DNA of 64,000 nucleotides from NCBI RefSeq assembly GCF_002099425.1, contig NW_018343953.1:7343501-7407500 (forward strand), written 5' to 3'. Of this stretch, positions 55,735-64,000 are shown in pieces; positions within the stretch are counted from its first letter, which is position 1; every line of letters begins with the position of its first letter. This DNA is from Phascolarctos cinereus. Its lineage: Eukaryota > Chordata > Mammalia > Diprotodontia > Phascolarctidae. Under the pieces are notes generated by a model, which was given only the letters and a program-made list of their open reading frames with translations, had not been told where the DNA came from and ran no database searches. The position numbers and the translations under genes are program-made.

Positions 55735-55985
55735 TCACCTGGGTGGCATGGTGGATAAAGTTAGAAAGATCTGAGTTTGAATCTTGCCTGAGACACTTAA
55801 TATATGTGGATATTAATAATTAAAAATACCTAGACCAGTCACTTATATCTCTTTGAGTCTCAATTTCCTCATCTGTAAAATGTGGCTAATATAATAGCAC
55901 CTACCTCATGGGGTTCTTGTGAGGATCATATGTAAAATGATTTGCAAACCTTAAAGAACTACATAAATGCTAGTCATTATTATTG
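55735..55985 (+). mobile_element. MIR-type SINE with MAR1-like head
   Basis: 'gggtggcatggtggataaag', 'ttcctcatctgtaaaatgtg', 'ttgtgaggatcatatgtaaa', 'tacataaatgctagtcatta'. Confidence 0.85.
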
Positions 55986-56279
55986 TTCTTGTTTGTGGTA
56001 AATCTAGGAGACCTACTCAGTTTCTCCTGAGATAGAAATTCCTAGGATTACATTTATTTTCTTATCATGGTAATTTTAAGCATACAGCTAAGAAGTACTT
56101 TCCTTTGGTCAGATAGTTAATTATCTCCCCTTTAACTGAGGTGCAGTGTCCATCTGTAGTGCTTTCAGTTCTTGCCCAGAAGGGCCCCAAAGTGTCCACA
56201 GTTTAACTCGTTCTTCACATGGCTACTCACTCAGTTATCCAAACTGTTCCACAGCTGACACTTCTTGAACATCTTACTG

Positions 56280-56455
56280 AAGTTCAGTGGAAAGATCCCT
56301 GATTTTAGAGTCAGGGAGCTGTCTCACTTACTAGTTGGTAATAGTACACCAGTCAGTCCTCCTCTCTGGGCCTCAGTTTCCTCACCTGTAAAATGAGAGG
56401 GTAGGACTAATTTACCTCAGATATCTTTCCAGCTCTGAATCTATGATATTATAAT
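56280..56455 (+). mobile_element. THER1-type SINE
   Basis: 'cagtggaaagatccctgatt', 'gggcctcagtttcctcacct', 'tttccagctctgaatctatg'. Confidence 0.9.
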
Positions 56456-56582
56456 GGCTTTCTTTACAACAACTTTTATCTTCCATCTTCTATCATCTAA
56501 ATGAATTTTCCTTTTACCAGTATAAGTAAGTCAAGAATTAACTGTACCCTGATGTCTCACTATTATTTCAGCAAGCTGACAT

Positions 56583-56632
56583 GATTAGTCTGGCACATAG
56601 AAGGTGCTTAATATATATTTGATTGTATAGTA
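56583..56632 (+). mobile_element. L2 terminal fragment
   Basis: 'gtctggcacatagaaggtgc' then 'ttaatatatatttgattg', the last 50 bases of L2 only. Confidence 0.55.
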
Positions 56633-56674
56633 TTTTTCTTTAAAGTGTTATTGGGCTCTTTTCATGAATGAATA

Positions 56675-56835
56675 GGATAAGGCAGTGTGAGAAAGCAGAA
56701 GGGATATTTCTTTGTGAGTTAGGAGTCCTTGCTCTGCCACTGACTATGTTTTCTTGGTCAAGTCATTTATCCCTTGTGACTGTTTCTTCATATATAAAAT
56801 GAGATCTTTTCAAAAGTCCCTTTTAGCTCTATGAT
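56675..56835 (+). mobile_element. THER1-type SINE
   Basis: 'gcagtgtgagaaagcagaag', 'ttggtcaagtcatttatccc', 'aagtcccttttagctctatg'. Confidence 0.8.
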
Positions 56836-57084
56836 GCTATGCTATCAACATTGCAAATATGTTGCTGTGGTAGGATAAGGATGTATTTAAATATGCTTTT
56901 GGTGATGTCATCACTTTGGTACCTTCTACCTCTCATGGGTTCAGGGAACCTTGAGTCTGTATTACATGTAATATTCCTAATTCTTATAGTGCCTTTGCTT
57001 TGGAATTCTGTGCCTGAAAGATGAATATTTCTGATTCTAGTGGGTTACATGTATATACTAATATTAATGTTAATTTTGCTATTA

Positions 57085-57215
57085 TACATTTTTATAACAC
57101 CTCATAATTGAAAATGCACTTTCTTTCACATGCATTGTCTCATTTAATCTTCACAACTCTGAAAGTTAGAAAGAAACATAATATTATTCAATATTTATAG
57201 ATGAAAAAACTAAGA
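57085..57215 (-). mobile_element. MIR fragment
   Basis: 'catgcattgtctcatttaat', 'cttcacaactctgaaagtta', 'tttatagatgaaaaaactaa'. Confidence 0.7.
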
Positions 57216-57989
57216 TGGTACTTTGACAACTAGTTCTCCTTGATGATGAAGATAAAATCCAAAATAGAATTTCAAGAGATTCTTCTTTCACCTTTTTAAA
57301 GATGAAATTATCATCAAGACATGTAAAAATATTATTGGTTCTTGGCAGACTGATATTGAAAAGTTTAGGTCTATTTCCTAAAATTATTAGTACCATCAGT
57401 CTGGTACCTGAATTATGATTCTCCCTTGATCCAGTGCTTTCAGATAAAAGGAATTAACCCTAAGTTGTATTTTAGCTAGTGGGTTTGTTTGTTTGGGGTT
57501 TTTTTTTAAATAACAAATGCTAAGAGTTGCACAAATTCAGGCATCTTTGAAGGTAACACTAAATATATGGTTGGTATATGTGGCCTGTAATGAGAAGCAA
57601 GTGTCAAAGAATCACAAAAATCTCAGAATTGGAGAGTATCTCTATCTAGTCTAACCCAAACCTGACCAAAAATACTCTGTATGACACCCCCAATTAGTAG
57701 GGAAATAGCCAGTTTCTCCCCTTTCTCTTAACTTCCCATTATTTCCACTCCAAAAACAGTTCTACTTATTGGTGAATATAATAAATAATAAAATGGAATT
57801 CAAAAGATGCTTTCTTCAGCTTTTGAAAGATGAAATTACCATTAAGTCAAGTAAAAAAAATGGCTGGTTCTTGTAGTTCTTGACAGAAAGAGAGAGAGAG
57901 AGGCCAACAAAGATGCAACAGATGTTTAGATTAGTGAGTCTTTCATCTTTATTACATTATACCTCTGTGTCAGGCTTGTGATCCATTTC

Positions 57990-58240
57990 CTGGAGGTAGC
58001 TAGGTTGCACAGTGGAAAGAGTACTGGGCCAAGAGTCAGAAAGACCTGAGTTCAAATGTGACCTCAGATACTTACTAGCTATGTGACCCTGGACAAGTCA
58101 CTTAAACTTTGCCTTAGTTTCCTCCACTATAATACGGGGATAATAGCAGCTGCTATTGTAAGGATCAAATGAGATAACATTTGTAAAATGCTTAGCACAG
58201 TACCTGGCATATAGTAGGTAGTTAATAATGCTTCTTTCCT
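57990..58240 (+). mobile_element. MIR-type SINE with MAR1-like head
   Basis: 'ggtagctaggttgcacagtg', 'aagacctgagttcaaatgtg', 'ggatcaaatgagataacatt' and 'cacagtacctggcatatagt'. Confidence 0.92.
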
Positions 58241-58244
58241 TCCT

Positions 58245-58980
58245 TCTCAAATTCCTCATCTACTTCCTCTGTTACATGTAGTCTAAAGTAAGTTCTTTCA
58301 ACAATATTCTTTCTGATTTTGCATCTTGATTTCCCTCATTCTCTCTACCATGCCTCCTTCCTCTGGCTCCTACATTTCTTTACATGAGTATCTCTTCTTA
58401 GTATATATTACTATTTCCTTCTGTTCTTTTATCTATCCTATTTCTTTTAAATGTAGTATATCTTTTTAAGAACCATTCTCAGTGAGACCTATCATTTTCT
58501 GAGCTGTCAGGTTTCCCAAGATGGAAAGATTTTAGTTAGATTTTGTGAGACTTACTATGAAATGCTCAGGGCAATTTTTCTTTTGTGCTATACAGGCATC
58601 TAAATGAGTTAGTTCCTTACAGCCCAACTCTATAAACCAAGTGAGCTTGTTAGAGTTCAGACACGCTGCCATATGTATTAATTTCATCGTTTTATGCCTT
58701 ATCAGTACATAGTCCACATGTGAGCTAGAATATCTTCCTTTCTCTTTTTCTCATCAAAGGTAAGATTATTAACCTGAGTCCAAATGATTGGAGACTTTAA
58801 AATTTAATGGATGCTGGGTGTCTTTAGATGAATGGATCAATTTAATAAGGTTTTTTTTTCTTTTCCTAGAAAAAGTAATTCCACAACAGGCTACATCTTT
58901 TATACTTTCCTGTTGACTGACAGAAATGTTTCAGATAGTAGGGAAGTAATTTGAGGGAGATGGCTACATTTATATGCTAT
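58245..58980. other. Intron; possible L2 piece to about 58450, then unassigned
   Basis: 58245-58450 is pyrimidine-rich and L2-like ('tacttcctctgttacatgta', 'ccttcctctggctcctacat') but without the diagnostic end. The rest is unrecognised. Confidence 0.4.
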
Positions 58981-58984
58981 CCCT

Positions 58985-59440
58985 TAATGTTGCCCTGTTC
59001 ATTCTACCTAGAATGCCATCCCTGCCAATTTATTTCTAACCATCTCTCTATGAATTCCTTCTGATCTCCCCATCTCCCCATTCTCTAAGCTAGCAAAGGC
59101 CTCTCCTTCCCGTGGCTACCTAGAGCACTTTGTAATTCTCTTACTGCATTTCCATGGTACACTTTATGTTACAGTTGTTTGTGCTGAACTGCCTGACTGA
59201 CTGAAGAGCTCCCCTGAGGCACAGATCATGTCTTGTTTTGCTTTGCCTTGTTTTACTGAAAAACTATGTTTTGACTTAGCACCTGAAACAAATTTAAAAC
59301 AATCCACTCATTATGTGAATTCCCTGAAAACACTAAAACAAAAAAGCTTCTTGTTTTTCTTGTTATTCTCATAGTGCCTGACAGGTAACTTGCACATAGT
59401 AGGTACAGATGTTGAATAAATATCAGTAATAATTAGGCAA
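58985..59440 (+). mobile_element. L2 3' region
   Basis: 'cctagaatgccatccctgcc', 'ctagagcactttgtaattct' and 'tagtgcctgacaggtaactt' then 'tagtaggtacagatgttgaa'. About 80 bases near 59230-59340 do not fit and may be an insertion. Confidence 0.75.
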
Positions 59441-59519
59441 CCAAAAAAAATGAATTAAGTTTTTATTTTGAATTTTCCTTATCTCTGGCAACCAAGAGAT
59501 TTCTAAGGATATATTTTAA

Positions 59520-60445
59520 AAACTTTTTTCTTTTTTATGATGAACTGGACAGATAATGGACAAATATTAATATTTCTACATATGAAGAATAGAAAAAGAG
59601 GATTTTATATGCAACTATGAATCTCCATTAGATGTGTCCTAGTTTTTTAAAAAGCAAATATTAATTTTAACATAGTCCCAGTGTGACCCTGCTTTGTATG
59701 GGTCCCCTTCTGAATTTCCTTCTCTCTTCTATGTATTTTTAAGATGATTCAGTGATGCTTTTTTCTTCTTTTCTTTTTGTCATCACTATCACTATTCCCC
59801 TTCTCCACAACTGTCCCCCTGGTAACAAATACATGTAATCAAGCAAAACAAACCCACATATGGCCATGTCTGAAAACATGTGTCATTCTGTCCCTCTAGT
59901 CCATTACTTCTCTGTTAAGAAGTGGGAAGCATGATTCCTCATCAGTCTTCTGGAATTGTGACTGCTCATTGCATCGGTCGTAGCTTTTAAGTTTTTGTAA
60001 GTTGTTTTCCTTTGCTGTGTTGTAGTTGTATAAATTGTTCTGTTTTTGCTCATTTTACTCAGCATCTATTAGTATAAATCTTCTGAGGTTTCTCTGAATT
60101 TGTCCCTTTCACCTTTGTACAATAATATCCCATTAATTCCTGTGCCATAATTTACTCAGTCATTCCCCCTTTGATTGGTACTCATTCTCAGTTCTTTGAT
60201 AGACCAAAAAGCATTATTATAAATATTTTTGTACATATGGGTCCTTTCCCTGTATCTTTGATATCATTTGAGATAAATTCCTAGTAGTAGTATTTTGGAG
60301 GTCAGTCCAAATTACTTTCCAGAATGGAAAGCTCTGCCAACAAGGCATTAGTTTTTCTGCCTTCCCACAGCTTCTCCTAATTGTTTAACAGTTTCAGTGT
60401 TGAATTAATCTAAGAGCCATCTCTAAAAATCTTAGGTATTTATTA
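59520..60445 (-). mobile_element. L1-type 3' region
   Basis: Reverse-oriented L1 3' text: 'ggattttatatgcaactatg' near 59600, 'agttgtataaattgttctgt', 'gcataatttactcagtcattc'-like text, 'tgtacatatgggtcctttcc' and 'ggagataaattcctagta'-like text to about 60300. Confidence 0.72.
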
Positions 60446-60519
60446 ACATTTTATATAATGAAATCCCTCTTTGGGGGATTATTGTCTTACCTATGGATTG
60501 CTAAAGAAAGATAGAGGTA

Positions 60520-60735
60520 TTCAGCAGCTTTGTAGAGCTTTGTGGAGCACTGCAAAACCTAATGGTCTGAGAGGCAGAAGACCTGTCTTTGGTTCCAGTT
60601 TTGGCTTTGCTACAAACTTGTGTGACCTTGAGTACATATTTTTGGGTCTTGGCTATCTTCCCTGTGTAATGAGAGATTTGGACTACAGCCTTTCTAAGGT
60701 CATCCCTTCACGCCATAATCTTCTTTGAGTCCATG
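60520..60735 (+). mobile_element. THER1-type SINE
   Basis: 'gcagaagacctgtctttggt', 'acttgtgtgaccttgagtac', 'cctttctaaggtcatccctt'. Confidence 0.7.
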
Positions 60736-60859
60736 ATCTATCAGCTCTACAAAGTTAGTTAACAGAAAATTGAATAGTTTGGGGAGGGGGAAGGGAATGT
60801 TGGTGTGTGATGTAGGAATATGATGGTCCTTGTGTCATTTCTTTTCCATGTTTGGAGGA

Positions 60860-61035
60860 CAGCTAGGTGGTGTAGTGGATAGAGTACTACTGGCCCTGGA
60901 GTCAGGAGGACCTGAGTTCAAATCCAGCCTTGATACTTAAACACTTGATACTTAGCAGCTGTATGACCCTGGGCAAGTCATATAACCCTGATTGCCTTAC
61001 TCCCTCCCACCCACTCCCCCCCCCCCAAAAAAAGA
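60860..61035 (+). mobile_element. MAR1-related SINE with C-rich/A tail
   Basis: 'gacagctaggtggtgtagtg', 'ctggagtcaggaggacctga', 'ctgggcaagtcatataaccc' and a poly-C/poly-A end at 61016-61032. Confidence 0.9.
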
Positions 61036-61039
61036 AAGA

Positions 61040-61880
61040 GTTTGGAGTATTTTTAAGCATTACTCTCTGGAACTGACTTTATATATTCTGTCATACAAGC
61101 TGAGACTTAGATGTTACTGAGTTAATTAAAGTTGAGTGTTCTCTGTGAAGCTGACCTTGTGGTTAGACTTAATCCAATTTTAAATAAGACTGTTTTCCAA
61201 ACTGCTTTTACTGATAATGTCGCCTGACTCCCACACAGAAGATCAAGAATTGCCCTAAAATTGTTTTCCTTCACTAGTGTCATATCTGTATCTGGGACTC
61301 TGGAAATCACAAATCATTAAATGGAAGTAGGCTTAGTAGAACATTATGCTGATTCTCCTTCCAAGGAAGAAGTAGTTAGTGGGTGGACTAGACCCACTGA
61401 GGTCCTTGGAGGCCAGAAGTAAGATAAGCTCAGAACAATCATAATGCATATCTCAAAGACAAGTGTTCTGTGCTCTTGGCCTATCCCTTTTCTTCTTACA
61501 GTTTTAAGCATCCTGCTGCAAGAGAAAAGATAAAACTTCACCGGACTGGTATAGCCTGAGTTGCTATATTTTGCTAAGAAGTGAAGGTTAGTAATTGATC
61601 ATGAGATTCACTGTGAACATAAACATCAAATCTTTAAAGAAAATTATGTTTTTGACTCCCTTAAAAATATTATAGAAACAATATTGATTTGGCATTAAAA
61701 TAGGGGTTTTAAATCATAGGCAAAAACAATAACTCTGAGTAGAGATGGTCTAGCTTTATCTATCCATGTGAGCCTGATGGTAGAGTTGATAATCCCTGGA
61801 GACAGATCTTGAAACTTTGTAGATGTAAAGTTTAATGCTTCAAGGAAAGTGGAAATGTATAGACCAACAAGTGGTCATAT
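61040..61880. other. Unassigned intron sequence
   Basis: No gene or confident repeat. Confidence 0.4.
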
Positions 61881-61884
61881 GAAT

Positions 61885-62050
61885 CACAAAACTGGAATGG
61901 AACTTAGAAATCATATGGTCCAAATCTTTGATTTTAGAGATGAGGAGTGTATCTGACTCACCTAAGGTAAAGGTAATTGATAGAAGGACTAGAACTCAGG
62001 CTTCTTGATTCCCAGTTCAGATCACTTTCCAATATAACAAGCTACACCTG
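61885..62050 (-). mobile_element. MIR-type SINE (marsupial variant)
   Basis: 'aactggaatggaacttagaa', 'ttagagatgaggagtgtatc', 'actagaactcaggcttcttg'. Confidence 0.68.
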
Positions 62051-62094
62051 GAAAAGAACAGAGAGCTAATTTTCTGAAACATGTTCATGGATGT

Positions 62095-62345
62095 GTTGAA
62101 GGGTGGTGGTGTAGTGGAATTGGAGTCAGATACACATGGATTCCCAACCTGCTTTACTCACTTACTAGCTTTGAGACCATAGTCATTTGCATCTCTCTGA
62201 GCTTCAAGTTTCCTTATGTATAAAATGAAGAAAATAATACCTGTCCTACCTGCCTCATAGATTTGTTGTGAGACTCATAGGAGAGGATGCATGGAAAGTG
62301 CTATACAGACTTTAAAGCCATATCAAAATGTCAGTTATTTTCTTA
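62095..62345 (+). mobile_element. MIR-type SINE
   Basis: 'ggtggtgtagtggaattgga', 'agcttcaagtttccttatgt', 'gttgtgagactcataggaga'. Confidence 0.8.
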
Positions 62346-62349
62346 TTTT

Positions 62350-62960
62350 TTTCTTTATAACATTTCTATGATGCAGATAGAGATGAATATTGTTGTCCTT
62401 TTAGTGTTTAGGAAGTTTATTTCTTGAAATTCCATACTGAGTTGGTAGAAAGGTTGAGACTGGACTCTAGGTCTTCTCATACCTAAGCCATTGCTTATCC
62501 CATTGGACCAGGGTCAGTAGCCTCTTTAGCCCTGAGGGCCCCTAGTGAGGCTAACTAGTACAACTACTTGTCCCTTGGAAGAATGCACAGGCAGTGGAGA
62601 GTACGGGGAGAAGAGGGCATGAGCTGGATAGTAGCATGGGGAGAAGAAATTCAAATCAACAGAAGAACCACCAGCTGGTGCCTCCTGGACCACTCATATG
62701 TATTTATGCCTTTGGTTGCCTCTCCCTGTGCTTCCTCTAAATATTTCTCCCTGGAAACTTTGTTTCATCTTTCAGTTGTTTCTCATTTACCAAAAATGGT
62801 AAGTATCCAATGACTGACCTGTTTATTAAGTAATAAGATAATAAATAGAACATTCAAAGCACATTTTTGGATCATGTGAAATCTGTATATTAAGGGTGTT
62901 ACTGTATTGAGGGGAGAAAATGTTGGGCATCAATAAATAAAGATCCACTGATTTTTGGCA
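62350..62960. other. Decayed reverse MIR to about 62510, then unassigned
   Basis: 'ctatgatgcagatagagatg' and 'gactctaggtcttctcatac' suggest a reversed MIR. The remainder shows nothing. An open frame at 62568-62813 lacks exon signals. Confidence 0.4.
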
Positions 62961-62964
62961 CATA

Positions 62965-63340
62965 AGATTTTAAAGCACTTTTAGGGCAGGAACCTTGCTT
63001 CTATTTTATTTATAACTCCAGAGGCAGCATAATAAGATGGAAAGAGCACTGACTTTGGGGTCCAAGGATCTGAATGCAAACCTTCCCTCAGTCACTAAAA
63101 ACTGATGTTAGGTAAGTTACTTCACAAGTCACATAGCAAGACAGCAGATTAAAAAAGAAAAGTGCAAAGTGACATAAATCAAACTGGGCCTCTCTTGGCC
63201 TCACTGTTCCCATCTGTAAAATGAGGGTGTTAGGCTAGATGACAACTAAGATTCCTTCCAGCTTTAATCTATGATCCCACCTCCCCATCCTTAGCACACT
63301 GGGCATATAGGCATTCAATAAATACTTATAATTGGTCAGT
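62965..63340 (+). mobile_element. L2 3' end split by a THER1 SINE
   Basis: 'cacttttagggcaggaacct' and 'ttatttataactccag' to 63027. It resumes at 63287 with 'ccttagcacactgggcatat' and 'ggcattcaataaatacttat'. Confidence 0.8.
63028..63286 (+). mobile_element. THER1-type SINE inserted in L2
   Basis: 'gcagcataataagatggaaa', 'cagtcactaaaaactgatg', 'cccatctgtaaaatgagggt' and 'ttccttccagctttaatcta' then 'tgatcccacc'. Confidence 0.85.
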
Positions 63341-63639
63341 GGCCCACTCAAGGTCAAGAATTAATTGAATCAATAAAAATTTTCAATGTTCTAGTCTGGA
63401 GAAAAAAATTCTGATATTAAAATTTTTTTTCATAATTTCAGAGTTATTTATGATGGACAGACTTTCAGAGATAAAACTGTTACAGAAAAAGGAATAAAGC
63501 AGAGTTCATAAAATCAGGAAGATTAAAAGTGTTACCTCAAGCAGATGACTGTAGCTTAGCTGACTGCTAGACTGTCTCAGAGGGAAAGGTTTGATTTATA
63601 TCACTTTGGATTTTTCTTTTTTAATCTGCTGCCTTGATA

Positions 63640-64000
63640 TGTGGTTTTTAGCCCGGGCACTTGATTTATACTGTTCTGCAGAAAGAGACTGGAGACAGCA
63701 AAGTCAGTTGGGGCATCACTAACTGAATGTTTTATTGTCCCAAGGTCTAGGCCTTTCTTATAGTTTCACAAAGCAGCCCAGTGAGCTAGTCAGTAAGAGC
63801 TTACCATACAAGTAACTCTTTTAAAGTCCCAAAGAGCCACTTTCATAACCTTTATTTGAAATACTCTGTTAGATATTGAATATCATGGTAACAGTTTGTT
63901 TCCTTGAAAAATCATCTGGTATTTATATTCGACCAGATAGAAAAATGAAAGCTTATGGAGCCATACAATGTCAAAGTATTGGATACAGGTATTTTTTGTG
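63640..64000 (-). mobile_element. Possible LTR, cut by the window edge (fossil)
   Basis: On the minus strand a TATA-like box (aactataagaaagg, about 63755) is followed by a polyadenylation signal (aataaaac, about 63732) at LTR-like spacing. The left end may be near 63642 (tgtggtttttag). The right end lies beyond the window. Confidence 0.35.

Overview
The window looks like metatherian (marsupial) nuclear DNA. The evidence is the repeat content: many tRNA-derived MAR1-type SINEs, THER1/MIR-type SINEs, a marsupial-style L1 whose ORF2 and 3' end are both recognisable, an RTE-clade LINE with a SINE family that appears related to it, and very long L2 and L3/CR1 copies. No bacterial, viral or plasmid gene organisation is present. 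Element names come from remembered consensus sequences; no database was searched, so family names are firmer than subfamily names and most repeat ends are good to about 10-20 bases.

Only one locus looks like a working host gene. A GC-rich promoter near 13.2-13.45 kb, with ETS and YY1-like sites and a strong splice donor at 13338, precedes a coding exon at 21855-22031 that starts with ATG and has good splice signals on both sides. I could not name its product. No later exon was found, so the following intron would fill the remaining 42 kb. Two further host-derived items are processed pseudogenes on the minus strand: ornithine decarboxylase (ODC1, 29416-31870) and the small mitochondrial MICOS subunit MICOS10/MINOS1 (32141-32638). 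Both carry target-site duplications, and both sit inside one ancient L3/CR1 LINE.

Layout: 0-9 kb holds L2 copies, a solo LTR (7001-7853) inserted in an L2, and L3 pieces. 9.5-13 kb holds L3, SINEs and a GA microsatellite. 13.2-22 kb holds the promoter, exon 1, a repeat-filled intron with several nested insertions, and exon 2. 22-27.3 kb is SINE/LINE intron. 27.3-32.7 kb is an L3 host element loaded with hAT pieces, an LTR and the two retrocopies. 33.5-34.6 kb is a composite SINE-related repeat with an LTR inside. 36.5-46.5 kb is an L2 interrupted by a nearly 5 kb L1, which is itself interrupted by a composite repeat and an LTR. 46.5-50.3 kb is mostly unassigned. 50.4-52.8 kb is an RTE LINE with nested SINEs. 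52.8-64 kb is SINE/L2/L1 intron with a possible LTR at the right edge.

No new enzymatic, defence or mobile system was found. The most interesting points are the unidentified gene, the datable stacks of nested insertions (especially the L3 that received both retrocopies), and an unusually well-preserved 125-130 bp direct duplication at 45.6 and 46.3 kb.
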